The notes under the pieces: model-generated | The model's database searches: none | What the model was told of the DNA's origin: nothing | Seen by the model: only the letters and a program-made list of their open reading frames with translations | Translations under genes and position numbers: made by a program | Shown here: one piece after another, positions 25,328 through 34,626 of the stretch | How positions within the stretch are numbered: the stretch's first letter is position 1 | How the letters are laid out: each line of letters begins with the position of its first letter | NCBI GenBank assembly: GCA_035308905.1 | Contig: DATGFS010000011.1 | Coordinates: forward strand, 53,215 to 117,214 | Origin: a bacterium | Lineage (GTDB): Bacteria; Sysuimicrobiota; Sysuimicrobiia; Sysuimicrobiales; Segetimicrobiaceae | Length of the DNA: 64,000 nt | Reading direction: 5' to 3'

Positions 25328-25510
25328 GGCGTGCCATGGCGCGGCGGCGAGGGCGCGGCGCACATGGTGCGCGTGATGTCTCTACGGCGCACGTTACTGG
25401 TATTGAATGTAGCGGGCCCCCGCGGACGTACTGGCTTACACCGTAGGCCCGCACGGCCGGACCGCCCCCGAGAGGGCTGGGTATGCACCTCCACAGCGTC
25501 GTCATCGCGT

Positions 25511-26230
25511 TCAAACCCGCACCGATAAAGACGTTCGACACATCTCTCGCAAGGCACGCTCGCTCAACCCCGTCCGGCTGATCAGTCGGTCCAACGGCAC
25601 CTCCTGAAGAATCGGGCAGACGGACGCGGCTCAAGAGTCATGGCGAGGATATCGATACTCGGTGACCACCTCGCCGGTATCATCTATGAGGCCAGCCTCT
25701 CTGTCGTCTAGCTTGTTTGATTCCTTGCCGATGTATCGGACAGCCTTGGCGATCACCGGGCGGCGGAGCAGAAGACCGAGACTCCGTTGTGAGCACGGAT
25801 GGCCGTCCGGTCGCAGGCTTTTTGACTCAGGATGCACTCGATACTCCGCGATGACATCCGCGTAGGTTTTCACCCGTGCCACACCATCGTTGCCGTGATC
25901 GCCCCATGTCCGGATGCGAAAAGACTTACCGGATTACCGGTCAAGCCACTCGAGCTCAGACCATTGAGACGGCGCAGACGTCCATGGAGCAACCAGATGA
26001 AAGTGCTCCGGATCAATTCCAGAAGGATGGACGAACGAGCGGACAAAGGCAGTAGCAAGAAAGTTGGCGGGTTAATTTGGTCCGCATACGGCTTCCCTTG
26101 ATTCACACGAGCGAAGAGTCGAAGTAGTGACGGGCTGCTGATCATGATGCGACCGATGATACGTCTTTCCAATAGGTCTTCGGTGAGGATACCATCCCAA
26201 ACTTGTCGAATCCAAGCTCGGTTCGATTTC
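25511..26230 (-). pseudogene. Decayed gene with nonsense and frameshift mutations, C-terminal HTH
   Basis: Reading the minus strand across frames gives one continuous protein-like text. It contains ITGK-free blocks in this order: RAWIRQVWDGILTEDLLE, VNQGKPYADQIN, a frame change near 26060, FLATAFVRSFVHPSGIDPEH, SELEWLDR, a TAA stop, SGKSFRIRTWGD, VKTYADVIAEYRVHPESKS, RYIGKESNKLDDREAGLI, a TGA stop at 25631-25633, then an HTH-like LDRLISRTGLSERALREM. The pieces follow the order of a single large protein of a type I have seen in accessory regions but cannot name. Two in-frame stops and at least one frameshift make it a pseudogene. Confidence 0.6.
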
Positions 26231-26249
26231 TTTGGATCGGAATTGGCCC

Positions 26250-26494
26250 GAGTGCGCACTCGTTCCGCCACAGCCCCATTTTCAGAAGCCTCGGTCCCGC
26301 CGTCCCACTCATTCGTGCTGGCGCAACCGGCGTGCTGGCCGGCTCCGCCGCGACATGCGCCTGCCAATGCCGGTGGAGTGTCGTCTTGGAAACTGCGTAC
26401 TGCGCGGCGATGTCCCGGAACGAAGACCCTCTGCCGAGGCCTGATTAATAGTCTTGTGATGGGTGTGTGTGCAGATCGTGCAGGGTCGTCCTAT
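26250..26494 (-). pseudogene. Decayed copy of the small zinc-finger/HTH gene
   Basis: The minus strand encodes IGRPCTICTHTHHKTINQ, where the intact copy has GRPCTVCTHAQREAINE. After a one-base deletion near 26420 it shifts frame to AAQYAVSKTTLHRHWQAH, against AAQYCVSKTALHRHWQAH. The start codon position holds ATA (26494-26492). The upstream DNA to 26652 matches that of the intact copy at 18338-18495. Confidence 0.75.
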
Positions 26495-26652
26495 TGAAAA
26501 ACACTCTGGTGTCACGAATAGAATTCGAGTTTCTTAAGCTAAATTGTACAGGACACTCAGAGGCCGCGACCAGATCGCGAGATATTGCCGTTCCGCTAGG
26601 CGGGAAATCTGTTACGGTTCCGGCAGTTTCGAACCCGCTTAGCTCCTAACCC
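26250..26652 (-). repeat. Repeat unit A: inverted, decayed copy
   Basis: This is the inverted counterpart of 18338-18783. The shared landmarks GGGGTTAGGAG, CGAAACTGCCGGAACC, GTAACAGATTTCCCGCCT and TGTACAATTTAG occur in the same order. It begins two bases after the stop codon of the PIG-V-like gene at 26654. Confidence 0.65.
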
Positions 26653-26653
26653 C

Positions 26654-27889
26654 TCATATGATGACCCACGAACCAATCGTCCAAAGAGCCATGAAGAAAC
26701 CCTGCGACATCGCCAAACCGATTTCAACGTCCGGCCGGTTGACCTTCGCGAGCAGAATATAGAGCGGAAATGCCTCCAAGAGGTGCCGAAGAAATGCATA
26801 GGATCTTGGGAAATCTACGACTGGCAGGAGCACCGAGTACAAAGCCAGCACCCATAGAGGACGCGAAAGATGTCGACGATTTGGGAGCAGGAGAGCCAGC
26901 GCCATGATGAAAGCCGCGGAGCTCAAGCCGAGCCCGGTGATCAGCGAGCCGTTCACCGTCTTGCCGGCGTCATTTCCCGATGGCAAAAGCTTACTGTTCG
27001 AAGGGGCCATCCAACTCTGGTGAATATGCCAGTAGGCAAGAAAGTCTCCCGTGAGCCGATACTGATAGAAGAGAAACGCGGCCGTTCCCAACGGAATCAA
27101 GAGAAGAAAAAGCGCATCCGGGCGCCACACTCGTGTCGCTTTCACCGGCCCGTCTGGTAGGCCACGGTTCTGCAACGCATACATGTAGGCCAGTGGCGCA
27201 ACCGCAAGAATGCCTTCGGCCCTTGTGAGAGCGAGCAAGAAACCGAAGGCGCCAGCCGCCCGCCAATTGCCCATGCGCGCGTAATAGAAACAAGCAACGA
27301 GCAACGCCAAGAACAGCGGTTCGCTGAGAACGGCCGAAAGAAGAAAGGCGGACGGAAAGGCGAAAAGGTACCTCACCGTGCGCGCCGCGACTTCGGCGCC
27401 GTCATTAAGAAGGACCAACCGATAGAGGGTGAAGCAGGTGATCAGAACGCAGACATTGGAAACCACGAGTCCGCCGACGTACGGGCCTCCAACGGCGTAT
27501 CCGACGATCCGCATGAGGAGTGGGTAGAGCGGAAAGAAATTATAGTTCGCCTGGCCGAGCGCGTTCCGCGTCGCCGAATATCCATGGCTCGCAATGTCCA
27601 CGTACCAACCGGTGTCCCACGCGCCCCAGATGTCCAGCAACCCCCGCTGAGAGGTATATTGGGGCCAAAAAAATCGGGCGCCGGGCACGCTCGCGAGCAG
27701 GGGGCCGACCGCCGCGCGGGACGAAACGCCAATAATTTCTAAGGTTAGTCGGGTGATCAGAAACACCGCAATTATCTGTATTGCGTGCGGAGGAATCGGT
27801 AGCGGTACCGCCACGCGTCGCCGTGCGCCGGAGCGCGACGCCGCCGTTCCTGTCGATTCCGACAAGCCTGCTGACGGGACTCGCCTCAT
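26654..27889 (-). CDS. PIG-V-like mannosyltransferase (GT-C)
   Basis: The 411-residue membrane protein has about eleven helices. The loop motif WGAWDTGWYVDIASHGY fits the WDxxW/Y motif of PIG-V family enzymes. It continues with YNFFPLYPLLMRIVGY and SAVLSEPLFLALLVACFYYA. The ATG at 27889 has AGGTG 6 nt upstream; a GTG at 27898 is an alternative. It is related in layout to the gene at 24245-25327. Downstream of its stop lies the decayed repeat unit A. It is probably an outer-face mannosyl or hexosyl transferase for a surface glycan. Confidence 0.8.
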   Translation of the reverse strand: MRRVPSAGLSESTGTAASRSGARRRVAVPLPIPPHAIQIIAVFLITRLTLEIIGVSSRAAVGPLLASVPGARFFWPQYTSQRGLLDIWGAWDTGWYVDIASHGYSATRNALGQANYNFFPLYPLLMRIVGYAVGGPYVGGLVVSNVCVLITCFTLYRLVLLNDGAEVAARTVRYLFAFPSAFLLSAVLSEPLFLALLVACFYYARMGNWRAAGAFGFLLALTRAEGILAVAPLAYMYALQNRGLPDGPVKATRVWRPDALFLLLIPLGTAAFLFYQYRLTGDFLAYWHIHQSWMAPSNSKLLPSGNDAGKTVNGSLITGLGLSSAAFIMALALLLPNRRHLSRPLWVLALYSVLLPVVDFPRSYAFLRHLLEAFPLYILLAKVNRPDVEIGLAMSQGFFMALWTIGSWVII

Positions 27890-28084
27890 GGCGTGCACCT
27901 AAGTGGCCCGAAGCCACTCGATTTCGGCGCCACTAAATGTCCTTCTGCGCCAGCCTCACCGTGAGCGGGGCTCGTACGCAAGCGACTGTTCAATCGTCTC
28001 AATATTCGTCCGTTGGCCATTCATTTCAGGAGGGCAAGACTCCTCTGCTAGTCGTTGCCCTTGACACTGAGTACGGTCCGCTCC

Positions 28085-29866
28085 TCATGGGGCCCGCACG
28101 GCTATGCGCCGATCGACCTGCCGCCAAACAAAGACTCCGTCAACCGAATCTGGGACCCAGCCAAGGGCCTCAACGAGGAAAGCCAACGCTTCGCGCTCGT
28201 GCGGGGACGGACCCAACAAGACCGTCCGTATCCGCTGGCGCTCCAACACAGCGATGACGTCCGCCCTCAAAGCCGGCGTCAGGGTGGGGACGCGTCCTAC
28301 GTCTTCGATTTCGATAAGTGCGCGCGACAAGGAAGTCGGTGCAGGCCACGGAGCCCTGCCCTCTCCGAACGCGTAACCCTCCGGCATCTTGAATGCCATG
28401 CGTGCCTCGGCCTGCCACAACATCGCCGAGGCGTGATCGGCGGCAATGTCCGTGGAAAACGGCACGATCAGCGCAGGGGACTCGATCGCCTGCGCATCGC
28501 GCGGCCGGCGAAAGAAATCCGGCACATCGAGGCTGGTCGCCGGGTACAAAGGGATTCGCGGAAACAGAAAGGCCAGGGCCGCAAGGCTGGCCACGGCCCT
28601 GAGAACCCGCTGGTGACGCGGCACCGATCGGTCGGCGATGTAGAGCGCGAGCACAAATCCCAGCGGCAGGTAAAGGTATTCCCCGAACCGGTTTGCCGCA
28701 ATGTCCCGAAAGAAAGGGACGACCTGGAACAAGCGCCACGGCAGCGGTATGCCGGTGGATCGGTTGCCCGCGATGTGCAGGGAAGGTCCCAATGAACAAA
28801 TCACGATCGCGATCAGGAGGGTAAGCAGGAACCGGACCGTCGCGTCGCCGCGCTTTGTGCGGCCGATCACGGCGAGCAACACGATTAACGGGATGCCGAC
28901 GTACGTGTTCCACTCTCCTCCCGTAAAGCTCGCGGACAGGAACAGCGACCCGAAAATCGCCTGCGGCGATGTGGGAAGAATAAAGCTCAACAAATTCGCG
29001 GCGTAGAAATCGGCCACGCCGTGGACGGGATGCGACGGCTGCCAGCGGCCGAGGAACGTGAGATAGAGTGGATAGGACAGCACCGGAAATGCGATCAGGA
29101 ATGCGAGCGTCAGGCTGCGCAGCACGTACCGCACGCGCTGTGACGTGACGGCATGGCGGCACGCGACAAGCAGCACCAGGGTGCCGATTGCTGCAAACAC
29201 GCACTCCATGAGCAGCACTTCGGCGCTGATGAAATACTGGATGAGCGCCAGCGCGGCCAGTTTGGCGCCGTTGTTCCATGCGGGCCGTCGCTGGGCAATG
29301 AGGACGTCGTGCAGCACCAGTAGGAATAAGGGAGGCGTGAACGCCGTGGTCATGTGAAGGTGACCGACGGCGTGGGCCGTCTGAAAAGGCGAGAACCCAT
29401 AGACGGCACCCGCGAGGAGCGCGGGAAGGAATCCGCATCCGAAGACCCGGACGGCGGCAAAGTATGCACTCCACGCCGATACGATCAGGCTCAATATCAA
29501 CGCCAGGTTGTACGACAAGATGGGGCCGGCCGACACGGTGACCGGACTCATCACGAGGCCGACGAAGGGCACGGCGGTATTCCAGGCGAGGTTGGCCCCC
29601 GAGTCGGAGAAGATCCAATTGGTCAGCAGCGGGTTGAGGTGATGTGCCAGCGCGTACGGGATCCACGCGAGAAACCACATGAATGACAGGGGATCCTGGG
29701 CAGCCGGCCCGCGTTCTCCCCCAATGTAGGCTGTTGCGGGATGAGAGAGGATCGGGAAGAACAAAATCAGGGCAAAGCAGCTGTAAAGGGCGAAGGCCAG
29801 GACGTGCTGCCCTGTCGGTCGCCCGGCCATCGGCCGCGTCAGCCACCTCGTGAGAGGCGCTTTCAT
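28085..29866 (-). CDS. Multi-pass membrane protein, GT-C-like, paralogue of the next gene upstream
   Basis: The 593-residue protein has about ten to twelve helices and a soluble C-terminal ~120 residues. The first loop contains DPLSFMWFLAWIPYALAHHL, then NPLLTNWIFSDSGANLAW and TAVPFVGLVMSPVTVSAGP. The same positions in the neighbour (29863-31950) carry nearly the same motifs, so the two are tandem paralogues. The ATG (29866) overlaps the neighbour's TGA as ATGA, giving translational coupling. Family and donor are unknown; a glycan-related role is inferred from context. Confidence 0.72.
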   Translation of the reverse strand: MKAPLTRWLTRPMAGRPTGQHVLAFALYSCFALILFFPILSHPATAYIGGERGPAAQDPLSFMWFLAWIPYALAHHLNPLLTNWIFSDSGANLAWNTAVPFVGLVMSPVTVSAGPILSYNLALILSLIVSAWSAYFAAVRVFGCGFLPALLAGAVYGFSPFQTAHAVGHLHMTTAFTPPLFLLVLHDVLIAQRRPAWNNGAKLAALALIQYFISAEVLLMECVFAAIGTLVLLVACRHAVTSQRVRYVLRSLTLAFLIAFPVLSYPLYLTFLGRWQPSHPVHGVADFYAANLLSFILPTSPQAIFGSLFLSASFTGGEWNTYVGIPLIVLLAVIGRTKRGDATVRFLLTLLIAIVICSLGPSLHIAGNRSTGIPLPWRLFQVVPFFRDIAANRFGEYLYLPLGFVLALYIADRSVPRHQRVLRAVASLAALAFLFPRIPLYPATSLDVPDFFRRPRDAQAIESPALIVPFSTDIAADHASAMLWQAEARMAFKMPEGYAFGEGRAPWPAPTSLSRALIEIEDVGRVPTLTPALRADVIAVLERQRIRTVLLGPSPHEREALAFLVEALGWVPDSVDGVFVWRQVDRRIAVRAP

Positions 29867-31950
29867 TTGTCCCGCAGGTCCGCGGGAAACACCATGACCA
29901 GCCGTCCGTATCCGGTGGGGGTGGACGGGCCGGAAAGGATGTTTGGATACGGAAAGTACGTTGCCTTGGCGACTCGGCGGTATCGCTCGATGATCGGCGC
30001 GATTTCGCCGGAGGAGCCGAGGACGCCTACGGCGACATTGTCGGCGCCCCAAGGCCCAAGCCAGCCGAGGACATGAGTCCAGTTTGCCCGAGCGGGCTCC
30101 TCATATCCACCATACGTCGGGGCTAGGAGGTCCATCTGCTCAGCCCGCAGCGGGGTCAGCGCCGAGAGGCGGCCCCCTCGTGCCGTATATCGTTTCGCCG
30201 CTTGGACCAAATCACTAAACTGGTCGAGCAAGAATCGGCCGCACACAGGGGCCTCACGGGAGTCCGACAGAACGGCGGCAGGCACCCGGTAGACCGTCAC
30301 GCCACCTGTCCGCGTCCCCGCACTGCCCACGAAGGACGACAGCCACCCCCACGCTTCTTGGTCGGGCCCCGCGATGATGATAGCCCGAACGTCGTGGGCA
30401 GCAAGGAATCCCCGGAGGCATATCCGGTACCTCGGCACAATTGGGCCGGAATAGAGCATGTACGTGACGAACGAGCGGGAGAATGATCGCGGCACCAAAG
30501 GTCCCAAGTAGCCGCCGCTCATGGGGAACCACATCCCGGTTTCAGCCTGCCACAGCATGCTGTCCCCCGTGTACCCGTACGGCACGACTATGGTATTTTC
30601 GTCTCTGCCCAACCGCCTGAAGTCGCCGCTTTGAAAGAACGCAGGCACATCGCGCCAAGTGTCGCGGCCCGGAGCGCCGAGATTGGGGGCAAGACAGATC
30701 AGCGCGAGCGCCGCAAGCGCCCACCGTTGCCAGCGCTTGCCATGCTCGTCGCTGAGCCACAGCGCGACCATCACCCCGGCGACAAGCGTCACGTACAGGG
30801 TGAAGCGCGCCGGCAACGCCTGCCGGATCAGCGGAAGGTACACGGTGAGCGCCCACGGCGTCGGGCCGATCTCTACGCCGGCAATATGAAGGATTGGACC
30901 GAGCGCTCCCGCCGCGGCCGCGGCCGCGGAGAAGATCAGGACCTTGGTCCGCCGCGCGGACCAGTACTTGATGGCACATAGAACGATGAGCGCGACCAGC
31001 GGCAGACCAAGATACGCGCCCGCCTCGGCGTAGTTCCCGGAGAATCGCGACGAGACCGTCGTGAAGGTGCGCCCTCCGAGCAGGGTCACAGGCGTCGGCA
31101 CGACGTAGTTGAGCAGGTCCGCCGAGTATATGATTGGAGAAGAGATGAGACCGGGAAGGTCTGCGATGCCCTTGACCACATAGTAGAGATAGGGGGCGAG
31201 CATCAGCCCCGCGAGCGCGTACGCAAGCACCACGTACCCGGCCACACGCAGCATCCGGGTCCGTCCACCCGAACTATTGAATGCCAGACCGATGATGAAC
31301 GCCACGGCCCCCCAGACCGTAGCGGTGGCAAAAATCTCGGTGGAGAAGCCAAACTGCAGAGTCAGGAGCAGCGCCGTGACGATCACAAACCGCGTCGCCC
31401 GCACTTCTCGCTCGTAGAACCGGAGCGAGAGTAGCGCGAGGAGCGGCACGACAAACGTTAGACCGAGGTTGAGATGACCGTGCCCCTGCAAGTGTGCCAG
31501 TTCATACGACGAGAAACCGAAGATATATCCTCCCGCCAGGGCGGGCAGGTGCGCTCGGGTCATGTGCCTGCACAGCAGAAATGCGGTCCAACCGGCGAGG
31601 GCCGGGGCCAGAAGCGACGCGATGTTGAACGCGACGACGGGACCAACGGACAGTGTGAGCGGCGCAAGAGGCAAGGCGGCCGCCGGCACGGAGGTCGTCC
31701 AGGCGAGGTTCACCCCGTCCGGCGCCCACACCAATTTGGTGAGAAATGGATTCATTCCGTGCTGGATCGCATGAGGCCACCACGCGAGAAACCAGATGAA
31801 GAGATCCGGATCCGCACCCGAGCCGACGGTGTAATGCCGCGGATCCCTGAGGGTCGGCCACCCAAAATCGGCGACGGACACGAGGAGATACACAATCAGC
31901 GCCGCGATTGAGAGACGCCGGTCCGCCCACTCCCGCGTCCCTCTCATCAT
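29863..31950 (-). CDS. Multi-pass membrane protein, GT-C-like
   Basis: The 695-residue protein has many membrane helices and a soluble C-terminal ~200 residues. Its first loop carries GADPDLFIWFLAWWPHAIQH, NPFLTKLVWAPDGVNLAW and a TSVPAAALPLAPLTLSVGP block, shared with the downstream paralogue. Acidic residues in the loop after helix 1 fit GT-C enzymes, but the family is not one I can name. The ATG at 31950 overlaps the stop of the upstream GT39 gene (ATGA). Coupling at both ends suggests the three proteins are made in fixed ratio. Confidence 0.75.
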   Translation of the reverse strand: MMRGTREWADRRLSIAALIVYLLVSVADFGWPTLRDPRHYTVGSGADPDLFIWFLAWWPHAIQHGMNPFLTKLVWAPDGVNLAWTTSVPAAALPLAPLTLSVGPVVAFNIASLLAPALAGWTAFLLCRHMTRAHLPALAGGYIFGFSSYELAHLQGHGHLNLGLTFVVPLLALLSLRFYEREVRATRFVIVTALLLTLQFGFSTEIFATATVWGAVAFIIGLAFNSSGGRTRMLRVAGYVVLAYALAGLMLAPYLYYVVKGIADLPGLISSPIIYSADLLNYVVPTPVTLLGGRTFTTVSSRFSGNYAEAGAYLGLPLVALIVLCAIKYWSARRTKVLIFSAAAAAAGALGPILHIAGVEIGPTPWALTVYLPLIRQALPARFTLYVTLVAGVMVALWLSDEHGKRWQRWALAALALICLAPNLGAPGRDTWRDVPAFFQSGDFRRLGRDENTIVVPYGYTGDSMLWQAETGMWFPMSGGYLGPLVPRSFSRSFVTYMLYSGPIVPRYRICLRGFLAAHDVRAIIIAGPDQEAWGWLSSFVGSAGTRTGGVTVYRVPAAVLSDSREAPVCGRFLLDQFSDLVQAAKRYTARGGRLSALTPLRAEQMDLLAPTYGGYEEPARANWTHVLGWLGPWGADNVAVGVLGSSGEIAPIIERYRRVAKATYFPYPNILSGPSTPTGYGRLVMVFPADLRDK

Positions 31951-33470
31951 CGCGGCTGTTCTTGAAACAAGTAGATGCGAATCGTCGGCAGACCCGGGAA
32001 CGTGCGCTGGTCCACAACTCTCCCCGCGGCGGCCAGCGCTTGCGGCACCAAGTGGCGGGGGTCCGTCCACCACTCATGACTGTATACAAGCCAGACGCGG
32101 CGATACGCGCCGGCCATGCCGCGCAGTCGTGATGTGTCGGCCGGCGTGGCCCTGGGTTCTCGCAGGCCGCCGTCCGGGAAATCCCGCGGCACACCGTGTT
32201 CCGGGATGGTCAGGCCCCACCGATGGAAATAGTAATCAAACGGCAGCTGGACAAGATTGTCGTGAAAGAGGATCACGTCGTCCGAGGCGACACTCGTCGC
32301 GACATAAGCGGCGGCGCGGTCCCACGCTTCCCACTTCGGCATCGTTCGGTAGTAGACGATCAACCCGGCCAGGCAGCTCAGAAGAACGAGCGCGACGGCT
32401 GCGTACCGCGTCCCGCTGCGGCGCAGCGTCAACAGGCCGCGGGCGGTCAGCAGGCACGGCACAAGCGATGTCCAGATCAGAGTTCGATACCCGGCTGTCA
32501 ACGTTGCCGGCGTAAGCAGCGGAAAGCCTGCCAGGCCGAGGACCACCGCGCACCCGATCGGCAACATCCAGACGATCAAAACGCACCGGATCCAACGACG
32601 GTCGGTCGACGAATCCAGGAGGCCCCTCACGATCAAGGGAACGGTCACCGCGAGCGCCAGGGCGGCTGCTCCCAAGCGCGCGCCGGTCGACGGTTCGGGG
32701 CGCGCTCCAAAAAGCGGCGAGAATGCGTCCGGCAGCAACGAGGCCGTTGCGCCCCACACGCTGAGCGACGTCGGGCCCGCGGTCCCGGCCCGGAGCTGGC
32801 CCGCAAGCATCAGCAGTATCGGACTCCACGCAAGCACGACAAGGCCCTGAGCGACGGTCCAACGCCGTATGAACGTCGATGTCACACCCGGGCGGCCGCG
32901 GAGCAGGATGACGATCACGTTTGCCGTGGCGAGCAGCAGCGCGGCGCTATGCTCGGTCCACACCGCGGCGGCCATGCCGACGACGTACAAGCCCCAGGCG
33001 CCGCGCGGCGGCCGCTCGCGCAGCACGAGGACCAGTCCCAACAGCGCGACGGTGGCCGCGAGCATCAGGAGCGGATACATTCGCGCTTCCTGACCGTACC
33101 ACACGTTAAACGGCGATAGGGCCAGGAGCAGCGCCGTAAGAAGCCCAAGGCTCGCCCCGCCGAGCGCGCGGCCGAGAAGATACGCCGCGGGGATCGTGAG
33201 CATCTCTGCTATCGTCGAAAAGGCGCGTAGGGTCCCCACCCGGTCGCCAAGGGCCAGCCAGAAGTGGAGCAGCATATAGTAGAGGGGCGGGTGTGCATCG
33301 AGCCGAGCTGTCCACCGCCAGATGTCGGGCACGGAATGTCGTGCCATCCACAGGCTAAATGCTTCGTCGGTCCACAGCGGTGGCAGCCCGAGATGAACGA
33401 GCCGAACGACCGCCGCGAGGAGCATCAGCGCAAGGACGAGTCGTGCTTGCCGTGTCGCGTCTCCTCCCAT
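31947..33470 (-). CDS. GT39-type (PMT_2) membrane glycosyltransferase
   Basis: The 507-residue protein has about twelve helices. The first periplasmic loop holds LPPLWTDEAFSLWMARHSVP with the catalytic-type acidic pair D-E, DAHPPLYYMLLHFW follows, and YGQEARMYPLLMLAA is typical of this family. Such enzymes transfer sugars from lipid carriers outside the membrane. AGGAG lies 5 nt before the ATG at 33470; upstream in-frame ATGs at 33482 and 33500 lack good sites. It is first in a coupled three-gene operon, and its promoter region is shared divergently with the GT2 gene at 33571. Confidence 0.85.
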   Translation of the reverse strand: MGGDATRQARLVLALMLLAAVVRLVHLGLPPLWTDEAFSLWMARHSVPDIWRWTARLDAHPPLYYMLLHFWLALGDRVGTLRAFSTIAEMLTIPAAYLLGRALGGASLGLLTALLLALSPFNVWYGQEARMYPLLMLAATVALLGLVLVLRERPPRGAWGLYVVGMAAAVWTEHSAALLLATANVIVILLRGRPGVTSTFIRRWTVAQGLVVLAWSPILLMLAGQLRAGTAGPTSLSVWGATASLLPDAFSPLFGARPEPSTGARLGAAALALAVTVPLIVRGLLDSSTDRRWIRCVLIVWMLPIGCAVVLGLAGFPLLTPATLTAGYRTLIWTSLVPCLLTARGLLTLRRSGTRYAAVALVLLSCLAGLIVYYRTMPKWEAWDRAAAYVATSVASDDVILFHDNLVQLPFDYYFHRWGLTIPEHGVPRDFPDGGLREPRATPADTSRLRGMAGAYRRVWLVYSHEWWTDPRHLVPQALAAAGRVVDQRTFPGLPTIRIYLFQEQPR

Positions 33471-33501
33471 ACCGCTCCTCATTGTAACGCCCAGAGCCAT
33501 C

Positions 33502-33547
33502 CTACCCGAAGACTACCCAGCGCGGTGCCCGGGCATATCTCTACAAT
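33502..33547 (+). promoter_or_regulatory. Promoter with CTACCC repeat element, GT2-asnB operon
   Basis: CTACCC (33502-33507), 5 nt, CTACCC (33513-33518) forms an 11-bp direct repeat. The inverted half is degenerate (GGTGCC). Exactly 23 nt after the second repeat comes TACAAT (33542-33547), a good -10 hexamer. The layout matches the elements at 16324-16385 and 40699-40754. It lies in the 100-base divergent gap and points towards the GT2 gene. Confidence 0.6.
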
Positions 33548-33570
33548 GAAAAAGGAGTTCAGAAACGGGG

Positions 33571-34626
33571 ATGGAAGCCTCGCCCATCAAGCGATCGGGG
33601 GAAGTGATCATGACGCCAATAGAGGCGCCAAGCGGGTCGGATTGCGACGTCTCTATTATCATCCCCGCGCATAACGAAGAAGAAAGCGTCGCCCACCTCC
33701 ATCAACAAATCGTGGACGCCATGGGGCAGTCGGCCGTGGCGTGGCAGGTGGTGTACGTGGACGACGGCAGTACCGATCAAACGTTCCAGATCTTGGATGC
33801 GATCGCCCAGCGGGATCCCCGCGCCGTCGTCGTGCAGCTCCGCCGCAACTTCGGCCAGACCGCGGCCATCGCGGCCGGCATCGATCACTCGAGCGGGACG
33901 GTCATCGCGCTCCTGGACGCCGATATGCAGAACGACCCCGCCGACATTCCTCGGTTGCTAGAGAAGCTCGACGAAGGGTATGACCTTGTGAGCGGCTGGC
34001 GGAGAAATCGACAGGACGCGTTCTGGAACCGGCGCCTGCCATCCATCGTGGCAAATTCGCTCATCTCCGCGGTGACAGGCGTCCGTCTGCACGACTACGG
34101 CTGCACGCTGAAGGTGTACCGGCGGGACATCCTGGAGCATGTCCAGCTGTACGGCGAGATGCATCGGCTGATTCCGGCGTACGCGGGATCGGTGGGAGCC
34201 CGCATCGCGGAGATGCCGGTCAATCACCGCGGTCGCCGGTTCGGCAGATCGAAGTACGGCATGGCGCGCACGATGAAGGTTCTCCTCGATCTGCTCACCA
34301 CGAAGTTTCTGTCGAACTATGTGACAAAACCGATCTACCTCTTCGGCGGCAGCGGTCTGGGGCTGGCGTTCATCGGGTTCCTGCTCACCGCCGTGGTCGC
34401 CGTTGAGAAGATCTTCTACGGCATCTGGGTCCACCGAAACCCACTGGCCTGGATCGCGGGGTTCAGTTTCGTGTCCGCGTTGCAGTTGATGTTGATGGGC
34501 CTGCTCGCGGAAATGACAGTCAGAATCTACCATGAGTCGCAGCGCAAGCCTACATACCTGGTTCGCCGGGTCGTCAACCGTCCTGAGGACACAGTCGTTG
34601 TGCGGCATATCCGGGTTCGTCGCTAG
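33571..34626 (+). CDS. Polyprenyl-phosphate glycosyltransferase, GT2 (GtrB/DPM1-like)
   Basis: The 351-residue protein has a GT2 catalytic domain: VSIIIPAHNEEESV, VVYVDDGSTDQTFQIL, RRNFGQTAAIAAG, the metal-binding ALLDADMQNDP and NHRGRRFGRSKYGMART. Two membrane helices follow near residues 250-320 (LFGGSGLGLAFIGFLL, FSFVSALQLMLMGLLA). This is the plan of enzymes that load glucose, mannose or similar onto polyprenyl phosphate, the donor used by the GT-C enzymes nearby. An ATG at 33610 is an alternative start. Its end overlaps asnB by 29 bases. Confidence 0.92.
   Translation: MEASPIKRSGEVIMTPIEAPSGSDCDVSIIIPAHNEEESVAHLHQQIVDAMGQSAVAWQVVYVDDGSTDQTFQILDAIAQRDPRAVVVQLRRNFGQTAAIAAGIDHSSGTVIALLDADMQNDPADIPRLLEKLDEGYDLVSGWRRNRQDAFWNRRLPSIVANSLISAVTGVRLHDYGCTLKVYRRDILEHVQLYGEMHRLIPAYAGSVGARIAEMPVNHRGRRFGRSKYGMARTMKVLLDLLTTKFLSNYVTKPIYLFGGSGLGLAFIGFLLTAVVAVEKIFYGIWVHRNPLAWIAGFSFVSALQLMLMGLLAEMTVRIYHESQRKPTYLVRRVVNRPEDTVVVRHIRVRR

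Larger units (their letters stand above)
25328..26653. other. Gene-poor island segment with remnants
   Basis: Between the two PIG-V-like genes no intact gene is visible. The stretch holds the decayed protein (25511-26230) and the decayed small HTH copy with its upstream region (26250-26652), both on the minus strand. Base composition is lower in GC than the pilus and ribosomal regions. It looks like a site of repeated insertion and loss. Confidence 0.6.

Noticed and set aside
25631..25633. TGA read as a recoded codon (selenocysteine or Gly/Trp code)
   Set aside because: The same frame has a TAA and an upstream frameshift, TGA is used as a normal stop throughout, and no SECIS-like hairpin is evident.
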